The translations under genes and the position numbers were made by a program. Under the pieces are notes generated by a model, which saw nothing but the letters and a program-made list of their open reading frames with translations, searched no databases and was not told the DNA's origin. DNA of 64,000 bases from Podocnemis expansa (Eukaryota; Chordata; Testudines; Podocnemididae). Shown one piece after another: positions 34,540 through 45,945 of this stretch. The stretch spans positions 235,787 to 299,786 of the forward strand of contig ML682029.1 of assembly GCA_007922195.1 (NCBI GenBank), in the 5' to 3' direction. Each line of letters begins with the position of its first letter. Position 1 is the stretch's first letter.

Positions 34540-35349
34540 ACAAAGCCAAAGGGATTCCTAGAGCAAATTTTTTTGCTCATATGTCAAAGGGAAGTATGGA
34601 AGGGTCTGAGAGGAAGCAATGGTCTTTTAAGGAAAGGTGTTGAGTTAAATCTTGGAATCTGTGCTCAGTCAGAATCAATTTCTCCATCCAGGACCAGCAA
34701 AGAAACTGAGTTCTTTTAAGATAATGTAGTTGATTTTGCTCAAGAACTAGCCTCAGGAGAGAGAGACAATCAAATTGATGACAAAGAAGATGGCTGTGGG
34801 ATGAGATTTTTATGTAGTCTGATTAGGCATTTGGCATGTTGCAGAAAACATTCCTGCCAGAACAAGGATGATCTTTGAAGGGTTGAGGATATCTGAAGAT
34901 TGATCTCCATATTGAGGGAAAAATGAAGACTTATCCTCCATTGAAACTCTTTGAAGCTTTACACCAGGAGAGCACTTACATTTTCAAAAAAAAAAAGCAA
35001 TACTTTAAAAAATACCAAATCCAAAACTGTATTTGATTAAAAGTGAAAGTGTTCAGATTTGGGTGGCCTTAAACCATGAGCTGATTATGAGAAGGACATG
35101 AGTGACCTTGGCTTCCATTTTTTTAAAGGTGACTCTATTATTCGGTGCAGAGGCATCTAATCCAAACAACAGCTTGTTAGTCAAAGAATATAACCCTTGG
35201 CATGTGTGAAACACCAATTGGTCTTTATGACATGTTTGAAATCCTGACTTCTGAGCATGCTGGAGAACTTCCACTCTTTACAAGCTTTGATAAGCATTAA
35301 AAAAGAGGCACAGTGAGATGAAGGTCACTTAGGATTGATTTTCTAAAGC
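34540..35349. other. Spacer
   Basis: No gene. 35085-35290 (AAAGGTGACTCTATTATTC, ATCTAATCC) recurs near 37445 and 59460, marking duplicated spacer. Confidence 0.5.
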
Positions 35350-35590
35350 AGAAATAAAACAAATAAGGAGTCCTGGGCACTTTTAAATACTAACAAATTT
35401 ATTTATTTCAGAAACTTTCATGGAAAATATCCCACTTCATGAGATACTTTGAAGATTCAGGAGTCTGAGAAAGTGTGACTTTCTCCCATAAAAATACATA
35501 AGATAAATAAATCTGTTAGTTTTTAAAAGTGCCAGAGGATTCCTTGTTTGTTTTGCTGAATCAGACTAACATTGCTATCCCTTTGGAACT
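35350..35590. mobile_element. PLE-tail foldback
   Basis: Left arm AAGGAGTCCTGGGCACTTTTAAA...ATCCCACTTCATGAG, right arm GACTTTCTCCCATAAAA...TGTTAGTTTTTAAAAGTGCC, ending AGACTAACATTGCTATCC. The arms are mutually complementary, joined by about 40 bp. Confidence 0.7.
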
Positions 35591-35723
35591 TGAAGCAGAA
35601 ATGAAACCCAATATCTCTAACTCCCACAGCATAGGCTGAGCACTAGATTGATTTTGTTACCCTGTGTTTCAAGACAAGCTTATTAAAATGTCTTGTTACA
35701 CAATGTTTTTGCTCTTGTATCTA

Positions 35724-36205
35724 AGGCTGTGTCTACACCTAAAAGCTTAGTTTGGACTTGCTTAGTCTGAACTAAGCAGTTCCATGTTAGTTCAAACTAA
35801 CCTGAGGTTAATTCGAACTAGCCGTGTCTTTTTCGTTCAAACTAGCTGTGTTTTTTAGTTCAAACTAACATCTTATTTCAAACTAAAAAAGCATGGTTAG
35901 ATTGAAGTAAATGATAGTTCAAACTATAAAACACAGCTTGAACTAACCATTTAGTTTGAACGTATTTAGTTCGAATTAGCACGGCTACGTCATGCTAGTT
36001 TGAACTAAAGTTCAAACTAAGTTTAAAGTAAGTGCTAAGTTCAAACTAACTATTCAAATTAATTAGTTCAAACTAAGCTTTTCTTTGTTCAAACTTAAAT
36101 TTTTTTTAGTTTGAGCTAGGCCAAAGCCTAGTATAGACAGGGACCAAATTAGTCTGGATTAAGCCTCCTTAATCCGGACTAATTTGCTACTGTAGACATA
36201 GCTTA
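35724..36205. mobile_element. Palindromic Harbinger-like MITE (TTAGTTCGAACTAA type)
   Basis: Left end GGCTGTGTCTACACCTAAAA, right end TACTGTAGACATAGCT, flanked by TAA on both sides. Interior of AGTTCAAACTAA and TTAGTTTGAAC palindromes. Confidence 0.75.
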
Positions 36206-36332
36206 AGAGTCTGCACTAAAAAAATTGCTAACGCAGTTCTGCACTTTAACTGTGTCCTCTTTATACCTGAGGATAATACTTCTCCAGAGTAACAAGTCTA
36301 TCAATTTCTATCTTTTTCCTGAGCATCTTCAA

Positions 36333-36430
36333 AGTGTTTGAAGTGGCATTTTCTCCCATGAAAGTACATGCAATAAATACATTTATTAGTCTTTAAGTGC
36401 CAGAGGACTCCTTGTTTGTTTGTTTTATAT
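36333..36430 (+). mobile_element. Solo PLE 3' tail
   Basis: GAAGTGGCATTTTCTCCCATG, AAAGTACATGCAATAAATAC and TTTAAGTGCCAGAGGACTCC; same order as the other tails. 5'-truncated. Confidence 0.65.
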
Positions 36431-37190
36431 CTAAGTGGTCGTGGTAACCCAGTGGGGGTAAATTCTTTAAAGTTTGTGAAACAAGGTACAGGGTAGGTTG
36501 TCTTGTTAACATGTTCATTCCTTAATCATTGTTCACACTTACATAACAAGGTGTTTCACCCTAAAGATCCTGCAAAAAACATCAAAACAAAATAATAATA
36601 GAAAAATAACCTTCTGAATTAACATGTCTAAGAATTACTGTGAGGCTAGTGACAAATTATGAAACTGTGATTGTTCTGTCTAGTAGGGCTCAAGAAATGG
36701 AAGTTAATGTTTGACATTAGTGGTCCCAGTCACTGGGGTTATTTTTAACTCTGCCAATCACTTCCTGTGCAAATTTCACCTTAATGTGCCTCTTTTTACC
36801 ACCGTGTCAAATAGCTATAATTATAACTTTCATGGTGTAGCTTCTCCTAATCTAAGCATTTCAAAGCATTTCACAAGCACTCTCCAAGTTTTATATGGTG
36901 AAAGAGATGTTTTATTGTAGTAATAATAATGTTTTACTGGAATGAGATGTTCCAGGATTGAAAATTAAATTGACTTTAAAAGTGCATAGCAAAGTCTCAG
37001 CTGTCCTTCTAGTGCTCAGTTTCTAGCTTCCAAAATCAGAGCTTTTTTCTTTTTTTTTATTTCCCAATATACCTTTGCATTTCCCTTTTATATCTGTTTT
37101 AAAGTTTAAGGGTATATGCACAATCAGAAAAGATAAAAACAGTTCCATCTAGTTCAGTTTGAAAGAAGGCTCTTTGCCCAGCTGGAGAAA
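36431..37190. other. Spacer
   Basis: No gene. 36780-36910 matches 58030-58180 (ATGTGCCTCTTTTTACCACCG-like and CAAAGCATTTCACAAGC). Confidence 0.5.
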
Positions 37191-37194
37191 ACAT

Positions 37195-37316
37195 TTGTCT
37201 GAAGCACCATAGTAGCTAACACCTCTGCTTAACATGCAGACAGTTCTGGGTTCAAGCCCTGGAGGGTTGGACTTGATGATCTTATGAGGTCCAGTTCAAT
37301 CCTATGATTCTTTTCT
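37195..37316 (+). mobile_element. tRNA-derived SINE with CR1-like tail (tortoise Pol III/Cry type)
   Basis: A tRNA-like head with an A-box region (TAGCTAACACC) and a B box (GGTTCAAGCCC) about 40 bp on, followed by GGTTGGACTTGATGATC and CAATCCTATGATTCTT, which is the CR1 3' end. SINEs with this head-tail pairing are known from cryptodiran turtles. Confidence 0.65.
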
Positions 37317-38214
37317 AAATAAAATAAAGTATGTTCTGTACTCCACCCCTTCTGTTCAGAGTCAATGTATAGTTAAATCAATGGCACAGTTTTATGTCAT
37401 GTCCTGATTAAGTGATTGATGTAAGAGAACTTGGCATCTATTTTTAAGGTGACTCTGTTATTCAGTGCAGAAGTATCTAATCCCACCCAAATGTATTAAT
37501 ATTCAAGAATACAACCCTTGACATCTGTGAAACAACAAGTGTTTGTGAAGTGCTTTGAAACTGTGCGTTCGTTGGAGAACTTCCAGGCTTTATATCCTTA
37601 CTATCGATGCTCGAGAGGTAGCGATAAAGAGGCGCACTGAGGTGAAGGTGAAGATTACACCTTGAAGTTCTCTTTCATTTGAAAACTTTATGGGCCAACT
37701 ACATTGCTGATATCGTTTGACTGACTTCATTGATCCTTCCATGAGATATTCTCAAGCCTAGAATAGGAACTGTCCAATGCAGTCCAGGAGAAAAGTAGAG
37801 CATGTGACATGGGAAGATATCTGTGACTGAGTTTTATCTGTAACTCTAAAGGTCTCATTCAGCACCATTTCACCATTAAGTTCTCTTTAACTCTGTCAGA
37901 CTTGTGCTTCTTCTGTTGTTTTATTAGCTGAGGCCCCTCATAAGACTGTTTTCTTGGCTGCTCATGGATGGAGATGCTCTAGCTGATATTTCCCATTAAT
38001 TTCACTGTATTTTGCCTCTGAGCAGATTGGGTTGGAGTTACAAAGTTTCACAGAAAAATACACTCAAAGCAAGGTTGTCTCTATCTAACCTGTGCTGCTT
38101 AAAGGGTCTTCCTTCAATCAGAAGTTAGTGGAACTATGTTGGGCATATTGGGCTGCATTAGTCCAAACATTGCCAGCAGACTGAGAGAAGTGATTACTCC
38201 CAGCTATTTGCATT
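37317..38214. other. Spacer
   Basis: No gene. 37440-37870 aligns by eye with 59455-59960 (GGTGACTCTGTTATTCAGTG, TTATGGGCCAACTACATTGC). Confidence 0.5.
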
Positions 38215-38468
38215 GATGAGGCCATATTTGAAGTATTTGGTTCAGGGTTTGGGCCTCCCAGTATAGAAAAGATGTGACAAAAATTGAAGAAAGTCCAGCA
38301 GGGAGCAAGACAAATGATTAGGGGGCTGGAGCACATGACTTAGGAGCAGAGGCTCAGGAGACCTGGTCTTGTTTAGTCTTCAGATGAGAAACACCAGGGA
38401 TTTGATAGCAGCATTTAACAACCTGAAGGAAATTCCAGGGAGGTTGGAGCTATATTGGGACTATTGAG
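38215..38468 (+). mobile_element. CR1 fragment (ORF2 C-terminal region)
   Basis: GGGCCTCCCAGTATAGAAAAG, AGGGGGCTGGAGCACATGAC, then GATTTGATAGCAGCATTTAAC match CR1 sequence at 49380-49560. Several indels; no tail. Confidence 0.7.
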
Positions 38469-38484
38469 TTAATGAGCTCCAAAG

Positions 38485-38725
38485 AGGCAGCTGTGTCAGT
38501 CTATTTCAGCAAAAGAAGCAAGGAGTCGTGTGGCGCTTAAAGACTAACAAATTTATTTGTCAGATGAGCTTTCGTGGGAGAAAATCCCACCTCGTCAGAC
38601 ACTTTGAAGATGGGGGGAACTTCAAAGAGTCTGACAAAGCATGATTTTCTAAAGCAAAAAGCTCATGCAACAAATAAATTTGTTAGTCTTTGAGTGCCAC
38701 AGGACTCCTTGCTTATTTAGTTACT
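38485..38725. mobile_element. PLE-tail foldback, best-preserved hammerhead-like arm
   Basis: Left arm: TCAGTCTATTTCAGCAAAAG, AAGGAGTCGTGTGGCGCTTA, GATGAGCTTTCGTGGGAG, TCCCACCTCGTCAGAC. The right arm is its complement, ending GCCACAGGACTCCTTGC. On the minus strand the left arm reads CTGACGA-G-GTGGGA-loop-TCCCAC-GAAA (38598-38570). Confidence 0.75.
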
Positions 38726-38877
38726 GTTTGTCCTACTTTGTGAAGAGGGTTGGGCTAGATTACTTCCTGAGGTTCCTTAAATCCTAATCTTTTATGTGTT
38801 TATTCTTTTATACTGCTCAGCATCTACCTTATATTTTAAAAGGAAATATAGAGGGATAAGTGATAGAGATAGATAGT

Positions 38878-38921
38878 GGAGAGAGAGAGAGAGAGAGGGA
38901 GAGAGAGAGAGAGAGAGAGAA
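38878..38921. repeat. (GA)n microsatellite
   Basis: GA dinucleotides with one GGGA interruption. Confidence 0.95.
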
Positions 38922-40861
38922 ACTTTACCTTTAAAAATAGATATAAAAGGAAAATGCAAAAGTACATTGAAGAAAAATCAAAGATCCCTACTTTAGAGGA
39001 TAGGAATCAAGACCTCAGCATTGGAATGACATCTGAAACCTTGATGTGTATGTTTTAAATGAGTCTAACCTTCAATATTAAAGCATTTAATCTCAAAAAG
39101 GTTATTATTGCTATAATAACACCGCTCTTTAGTTGTATAAAACTTGATGAGCACTTGTGAAGTGGTTTTCAAGGCCTAAAACTGAGGAAGCTTCAAACAA
39201 CCCATCATGAAATCAGTGCTGTGATTAAAATCAGTTTTTTGATCCTTGAATGCCACCCTGCTGTCAAAGTTAGAAATTAAGAGACTTGTTACTCCTTTGG
39301 AGAAGCTTTATCATTGCTTAAAAAGAAGACAGTTAAAATGGATCACAACATTAGCCAGTTTATTATTGCTGATGCTTAGTGGAAGCATACAAACATTTTG
39401 TAACCAGACGTGTTGCTAAATTTGTGTTGTAATGTATTGCAACAGTAGGAGGTGTAAGAAGTGTTGCATTGAATTGCTGTTACTGAAATGGACACTGTGG
39501 TATACCACACAGGAGGTGTACTTATCTGTGTTGTTTTGTGTCTGGCATGGAAGTTTGTTTGGCTGCATGTTGGTGTCTCTGTATGTGTGTTCCTTGAGGA
39601 TTATGCCTGGCTCATACATTTCAGTGGGGACTTTGTTAACTCAGTGATCTGGAGCCTGGCTTGGACCTTTAAGCATGAACTGAGTTAGCCTGGTAGTTCT
39701 GAGCTGAGGTGTTCCTTTGGTTAATGCTTTGCGTTACCTTTGACTTAAGTTTATAATGAGGACTCCATTAGCGCATTAACCTTAAGCCTAGGTTTACCTT
39801 GTATACAAGAGCTAAACTGAGCCAACACTCAGGATCAAAGAAACCAACACAACCAGAGATCTTTCAAAAGTGCCAGGCCAGGCTTTCTTGCAAGGTCGCT
39901 TACTATTGTGCAACATATCTCAACAGATCTACTGGCAGAGTTCGTGCTCTCAATGCAGCAGAACAGCTCAGTTGATGCCAGGACTTTCCATCACCCCCTT
40001 GGGTGCACGAAATCTGGGCTCTGGGGCTCCTACTATATACCCTGCTCAGACATATTGGCCCAGCCCTCTTTGGTGTCCAAATTGACCTGGATTGATCCAC
40101 ATACCCTTTTTTTTATGCCATCCATTAGTCTGGTAGGTCCACGCATCACTGATCATCACCATCCATCAAAGCATCATGGTTTTGCTGAAACATAACGTCT
40201 TATCTCCTTAGCTCTAGGCCAGTCAGACAGCTCATACCTTCAGGGTCCTTTCCTGCTCTTCCTGCAGCTACAACTTTCCTCTTATCAATTTCCGTGAGAT
40301 CAGAATGGCTTAGCCCGACTCCTGTCAATTTAGCTAGTTATCCAATTCAGGCCTAGTATTTTGGTTTGCTTCACTAGGCCTTAGGCCTCAGTCTGACGTT
40401 TCCACTTGTCTTTCCTATTTTAAACTTTTACCTTCGCTTCAAAGTGCCGCTTCTTCTATGTCTATCAAATATAAAAAGGAAGGATGATAAGGCTGGAAGT
40501 TCTTCAACGTGCTCAGATCTAAGATTTCAAAGTGCCTCACAGACACACATTGGTGTTTGACATGCACAACAGGTTCAGTTCTTAAAATAAATATACATAG
40601 TTTTTTATTGTTGATGCTTAGATTCAAGGATGAAAACATTTGTAACAAGACATGTTATTAACCATGTCTTGTAACATAGTGGAAGAAATAGCAGCCTTCA
40701 GATCAGCCTGCGGTAGGAAGAGTCAGAAGCATTGGGTTGGTTTCTATTTCTAAAACTGATTCCAAAGTGGCCTTCACCTGAGCATTCCTCTTTCTGATAC
40801 CTATCAAACATTGACAGTAGTGATCCAAAGGCTGAAAGTTCTTCAGCATGCTCAGAAGCCA
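38922..40861. other. Spacer with an unidentified insertion
   Basis: 39050-39390 and 40440-40860 are duplicated keratin spacer (compare 60480-61060). Between them about 39420-40435 is of different composition and shares nothing obvious with the other spacer copies. It has no recognisable protein and could be an LTR or other insertion; ends were not determined. Confidence 0.4.
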
Positions 40862-41624
40862 AAGGCTGTGTTCACACACATATGGTTATTTCAAAACAAG
40901 TTGTGTCGAAACAACTTGTTTCGAAATAACGCCTTATTTCAAAATAACATAATTCAAATTAACAAAATGTTATTTCGAAATAAGAAAAAAAGCGGGAAAC
41001 GAAATAGCAGGTTCACACTGTGAACCTGCTATTTCGCTTCCTCAGGGGGCTGCAGGCACCCACGGGCTGCAGCGCTGCCCAGCGCTGCTCCCCGCCGGTG
41101 CCTGCAAAGGGGAGCTGCAGGCACCGGCGGGGTTCAGCGCTGCCCAGCGCTGAACCCCACCGGTGCCTGCAGAGCCGGGCTGCGGGCACCGGCNNNNNNN
41201 NNNNNNNNNNNNNNNNNNNNNNNNNNNNNNNNNNNNNNNNNNNNNNNNNNNNNNNNNNNNNNNNNNNNNNNNNNNNNNNNNNNNNNNNNNNNNNNNNNNN
41301 NNNNNNNNNNNNNNNNNNNNNNNNNNNNNNNNNNNNNNNNNNNNNNNNNNNNNNNNNNNNNNNNNNNNNNNNNNNNNNNNNNNNNNNNNNNNNNNNNNNN
41401 NNNNNNNNNNNNNNNNNNNNNNNNNNNNNNNNNNNNNNNNNNNNNNNNNNNNNNNNNNNNNNNNNNNNNNNNNNNNNNNNNNNNNNNNNNNNNNNNNNNN
41501 NNNNNNNNNNNNNNNNNNNNNNNNNNNNNNNNNNNNNNNNNNNNNNNNNNNNNNNNNNNNNNNNNNNNNNNNNNNNNNNNNNNNNNNNNNNNNGAAACAA
41601 AAGTGCTGTGTGAACACAGCCAAA
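40862..41624. mobile_element. Harbinger-like MITE (TTATTTCGAAATAA type) with GC-rich tandem interior and assembly gap
   Basis: Ends GGCTGTGTTCACACACATA and GCTGTGTGAACACAGCC are inverted repeats with AAA on both flanks. The left arm is made of TTATTTCGAAATAA-like palindromes. From 41035 it becomes GC-rich with tandem phrases (GGCTGCAGGCACC, CAGCGCTGCCCAGCGCTG, CCGGTGCCTGCA). A paralogous empty site (CTAAGATTTCAAAGTGCC at 40520-40537, against CCAAAGTTTCAAAGCACC here) supports the insertion. Confidence 0.75.
41194..41593. other. Assembly gap, 400 N
   Basis: Exactly 400 unknown bases inside the GC-rich tandem interior of the MITE. The round number suggests an estimated or fixed-size gap. Confidence 1.
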
Positions 41625-42697
41625 GTTTCAAAGCACCTCACAAACACTCACTGGTGTTTCACACATGCCCAGGGTTCTATTCTTTGAATATTAATAGGTT
41701 CTTGTTGGGATTAGATACCTCCACACTGAGTAATAGAGTCACCATGTAACGGGTTCTCCAATGTAGCTCCTCTGTTTTGGTGCCCCTCTGACCGACAAAA
41801 GATACAGAGACCTCCAGGTCGCAGTCCCCTGTGTGTTATTTGTTGTGCGTGTCTGAATGTCCCACCTGCTTCCAGTGCCCCATTTAAGCCAGGAGCCTCT
41901 GTGCAGGGAGACCAGCAAAGCCTCTGCAATTCATTTCCCTCTCATCTCATTCCCTTAATCAGCTCATCATTTAAGGCCCCACAATTTGTCAAAGAGTGTT
42001 ACTTCCTCTAACACCCTGTCATGCATTCCCTTGATAAAACAGAAAATAGATGCTCAAAGCAATTCTTTGAGACAGCACTGCTCACCCAGTTGCTGGGCCA
42101 ATGACAGATCAAGTTTGAATCACCATAGGGTGAAATTCATCCTTCAGAAGCATGCCATCTCTCTGCAGCCTAGTTTGTGAGTTCAAAGTGGGGTAGACAT
42201 AACCATGGACATTGCACTATCCCTCACCAGTAAGTGAATTTCAGAATTAAGGTCTGAACAGGAAAAACACAGGAGACAATGCAATGATTTCCATTCATTT
42301 CAGAGGGAATTGGATGTGATGCCTTGGGACTGTAGGCAGTGAGAAGGCAGAAGAATGGCTTTCTCCTTGCTAGCAAGTATGAAATGAACTACTCACTGGC
42401 CTGAACCATGACTACCATGAATTGAAAGGAGTGAACTGGATTCCTGTTCACAATAGCCAGCTGTTCAACTGGCACCGCTCTGAATTACTTGACTTCCATC
42501 CTCACTGCAGCGCCAACAAAATGAGTGCAATGACATGAGGAATGCAGTTGAACCATGCAATTTTTAATATGAAAGAAATCTGAAGAGTGAAACGTGCATG
42601 TTGTGTTATCCAATGCTGACAGAAGCCCAATAATCACAAGCCCTGAGGCAAACAACTGCATTCAAAGGACAACTTACCAAGATTAATCGCTTTGTTA
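41625..42697 (+). other. Conserved upstream region of keratin gene 3
   Basis: Aligns with the flank upstream of gene 1 and with 62350-63436: CTCACAAACACTCACTGGTG, TTGAGACAGCAC, CATGAATTGAAAGG, GGAATGCAGTTG, AGCCCTGAGG. No gene. Confidence 0.6.
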
Positions 42698-42770
42698 GGC
42701 AACTAATTAGGATCTCCTTCGCAACTGTCATCACCACAGAACCTCCAGGCAGTCTTAGGAACTGTATAAA
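42698..42770 (+). promoter_or_regulatory. Keratin gene 3 core promoter
   Basis: Conserved block GGCAACTAATTAGGATCTCC at 42698-42717, then ACCTCCAGGCAGTCTTAGGA and TATAAA at 42765-42770. Confidence 0.75.
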
Positions 42771-42795
42771 AGCGCTCACTACTCAATGCTCTTCA

Positions 42796-42832
42796 AAGCA
42801 CTTCTCCAGACTTCATCTCTTCAGTGAACTTG
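42796..42832 (+). other. Keratin gene 3 noncoding exon 1
   Basis: Ends CAGTGAACTTG, donor gtaagt at 42833-42838. The intron runs to the acceptor TTTCAG (43741-43746); exon 2 begins at 43747. The intron of about 914 bp holds no other gene. Confidence 0.65.
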
Positions 42833-43767
42833 GTAAGTCCAATTCAACTCAATCTCTTTTGAACGCTAGGGAAGTCAAAATTGGGTCCATTTCTATTTAA
42901 GACTGAATCTTGCATGGACTCATGGGGGCTTTGGTAAGCGATGAGGGTGTTCTTTCATAATTATCTTGTGTAGTAACGAAATTGCAGGCACTGGTGGATT
43001 GATGATTTCAAGCTAAATAGGTTATTTTAGGAGCTAGAGATGCTGCAGGGAAATATAATTCCTATTGATTGGAAAAACAATTAGGGCATTTAAACTTTTC
43101 AGTATCTTTAGAAGGTTCCTTAGCCATTTTTCATTTACCTGTATTAGGAAGAAATTTTCCCAGGCTTGTCCACTAATGGCCAGTTCAGAGCCCTCCTACT
43201 TTATTCTAAAGCAGCTGGTACCCCTCACTATTGGGGACAATACATGGACTAAGATGACAAGAGGCATGATTCAGTCTTGCAATTCCTACATTCTTCTGAG
43301 GAGACATACCCACTGAAGATGCTTCTCTTCAGACATTATAATTTTTTGTGGCTCACAGGAAGTCAAAGGAGGTGAACCTATTTTACCTCACCTGAAGCTC
43401 CTGTCCATAATGATTTCTTTAAAGAAAAACAATGTCTGCTTCTTCATCAGCATATATCAGTAACACCCACAATTTAGAAAATAAAAGAGCCACTTTCTGA
43501 TACCAGACTCAACAGGTTTGTATATAGAGGTTACATCCTCAAAGAAAAGATGATTACCTTGATCCCAAAAAAGTTCTAATTCAGAAATGTCAAATATATC
43601 ACTATAAACATAAAAACTAAATCCACTCCAGCTCTTTCACTCAGGCTCCATGCAGACATCACTACACTAGAAATTGAGTTCTGAAGCCTTTTTTTTCAGG
43701 GGCACTTCTACATTCTCCTGACTCTGTTCCTTGTTGTGTGTTTCAGGCGTACCTCCATCCCAGAAAG

Positions 43768-44187
43768 ATGGCTTTGTGCTATCCAGAATGCGGGGTGACC
43801 CGTCCTGCTCCAGTTAGCGGCACCTGCAACGAGCCATGCGTTAGGCAGTGCCCTGACTCCGAAGTGGTGATCCAGCCCTCCCCGGTGGTTGTGACCCTCC
43901 CAGGACCAGTCATGAGCACGTTCCCTCAGCACAGTGAAGTGGGAGCTGTGGGAGCGCCTGTGGTCGGACCTGGTTTCGGGGGCTCATTTGGTTTGGGGGG
44001 CTATGGAGGACTGTATGGTTTAGGGAGTTTAGGTGGCTACAATGGTTATGGGGGACTGGGGGGTTACCCAGGCCATTATGGTTATGGGGGGCTCTGTGGT
44101 TATGGGGGCTATGGGGGCTACCCAGGCTATTGGGGTTATGGGGGATATGGTAGTAGGTATTTTGGGGGACGCTGTGGGGTATGTTAA
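43768..44187 (+). CDS. Beta-keratin (corneous beta-protein), gene 3, 139 aa
   Basis: Filament-forming cornification protein of sauropsid epidermis. The ATG at 43768 lies 21 bp into exon 2; an upstream GTG at 43738 sits across the splice acceptor and is not the start. The head MALCYPECG is three residues shorter than in gene 1. The head and core read [18 protein letters not shown] and [14 protein letters not shown], the conserved beta-sheet core (about residues 27-60). The tail is Gly/Tyr-rich, with [15 protein letters not shown] and [12 protein letters not shown] repeats, ending [10 protein letters not shown]. The frame is fully open, with TATA, splice sites and polyA signal all in place. The core coding sequence is nearly the same as in genes 1 and 4, consistent with recent duplication or gene conversion. 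Confidence 0.95.
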   Translation: MALCYPECGVTRPAPVSGTCNEPCVRQCPDSEVVIQPSPVVVTLPGPVMSTFPQHSEVGAVGAPVVGPGFGGSFGLGGYGGLYGLGSLGGYNGYGGLGGYPGHYGYGGLCGYGGYGGYPGYWGYGGYGSRYFGGRCGVC

Positions 44188-44900
44188 ATGCATCAGGAAT
44201 ATCTGTGAGAAGAGGACAAATCAGGAAATGAATGAGATACAGATTCATGTTTGATCTTCTGTGCTTGTCTTTCAGAAGAGCTGTGCAAACATAACTCCCC
44301 TGCAACCCAGTGTGAGCTGTGTGTGCTCAGCCCTTGGACTGACAGCCGCAGTATATGTCTTAGGTTATGATCTGTGACACTGTCTGCTAGTACTTTGCCA
44401 ACCATGTGCTGATTATCTCCTTCATATGTGGACCCATTTTGAGTTGCAGTCAGGCTTTATACAGAAATCCTGCAGATGGAAGGAGGCAGAGGCTGTAAGA
44501 TAGGCCTCAGTTACATTCATTGTCACTTTAAATCCCTGTATTGGGTAAAAAAAGAACTTGGCTGCCAAGGAGAATGAGGCCTTGTATGATCTATTGTTGC
44601 CATCTATATGTACCATTAGCATCTCACTTTAACCTTTGCTATGGCAGCTCCATACGAAGTGATCAGCTATTCTGCTTTTATATTCCCACAACTGAGGTCA
44701 AACAAGAAACTTGAAGTGGTAGTAAAGGAGACTTGTTTGTTATCTGCAGGTATAAGAGAACAGAAAGAACATCTTGCCTGAAATGAGTCCCGGGGGGGGG
44801 GGGGAGGGATCTGTCAGCCCTTCTTCAAACACTGGAATGATATTCTCTCTGCTGTGTAAAGTTTTTTTCGCTGTAACTGTGTCCTGCAATTGTCACTTGC

Positions 44901-44906
44901 ATTAAA
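44901..44906 (+). terminator. Keratin gene 3 polyadenylation signal ATTAAA
   Basis: In the context GTCACTTGCATTAAAAATTATGC, about 715 bp after the stop. The same context, inverted, is found downstream of gene 4. Confidence 0.7.
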
Positions 44907-45734
44907 AATTATGCTGAATTATAATACTGGTCTTCCAGTTCTCCTTATTCCTCCCTCAATGTTTAAAAATCACAGTGGGCAAAAGTCATTGTTATGGAGT
45001 GAGCTGCACTAGCCACTTCTGAACCTGCAAATTTCCAAGCCCTGCATTTATAAATGGATCCAGACCATGAAGCAGTTAAACTATTGTGCACACTTTCCAC
45101 CCTGGTGTTCATTTCCATCTTGCATTACCTTGTGAAAACTTACCAGCATTTTCACTTTAAGAAGGGCACTTTTTCATTTGGCTTCAAGAAGACCAATCAC
45201 AGAGTTCACAGTGTGATAGTGAATCTTTGTAGGACAATGATGCAGATGTTCATAATAAAAGAAAAAGTAACCACAAAATCAGTTGACCAATGCAAGGTGA
45301 ATGCAAGTCCCAATTCCTTGAATGGCAGAGCAAGTTTCAAGAGAAGATACCCTTGGTTCAAAAGCTCTTTCAAAGTTGGGCTCTTCTCTAGAGAGCTATT
45401 CTCAGCCTGAATTACACAAATCACACTCCCTGGTCTATGGAGCTTACCTTTCCCAGACTTCAGCCATCTCAACCAGGATCATTCATATACACAAATACTA
45501 TAAAGATTTTTATAACTTGCCGGTATCTTATCTGGAGTCCTCAGATGAAACCAATCACTATTTCCATCATTAGCAGTCCTCCCAGTGGTAAGCAAAAATG
45601 TTCAAATCAAAGTATTCCTAGTATATCATTTCAAAAACATTTTTAAAAATAAAACCTCCAACAGAACCTCTGATGGAAGTCAGTTCTGAAGTCGGCAGTG
45701 CCTCTTTCAGAGTAATTTCCTATTTCAGTTTCAA
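44907..45734. other. Keratin gene 3 downstream spacer
   Basis: No gene. 45054-45410 is open for 118 codons, but the same DNA occurs inverted and interrupted at 30930-31140, so the openness is chance. Confidence 0.5.
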
Positions 45735-45945
45735 AGGCGTAGCCATGTTAATCTAGTTCAGCAAAAAGAATGAGTCCTGTGGTACTGTTAAAGACTAACA
45801 AATTTATTTATCACATGAGCTTTCATGGGAAAAAAACTCTACTTCATCACGTGCTTGATGAAGTGGGTTTCTTCCCATGGAACATCATGCAATAAATACA
45901 TTTGTTAGTCTGTAAAAGATCACAGAACTCCTTCTTTGTTTTCCT
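45735..45945. mobile_element. PLE-tail foldback
   Basis: Left arm GCCATGTTAATCTAGTTCAG, TTTATCACATGAGCTTTCATG; right arm GATGAAGTGGGTTTCTTCCC, AATACATTTGTTAGTCTG. The centre has GCTTGATGAAGTGGG, a GATGA variant of the hammerhead-like core. Confidence 0.7.

Noticed and set aside
37208..37265. A functional tRNA gene
   Set aside because: Only an A-box-like and B-box region are present, no acceptor stem closure, and a CR1 tail follows; it is a SINE head.
41013..41687. Several long open frames of about 165-200 codons
   Set aside because: They are open only because they cross 400 unknown bases.
43738..43767. An upstream start extending keratin gene 3 by 10 residues
   Set aside because: It begins with GTG and spans the TTTCAG splice acceptor; the ATG at 43768 matches the start in the other copies.
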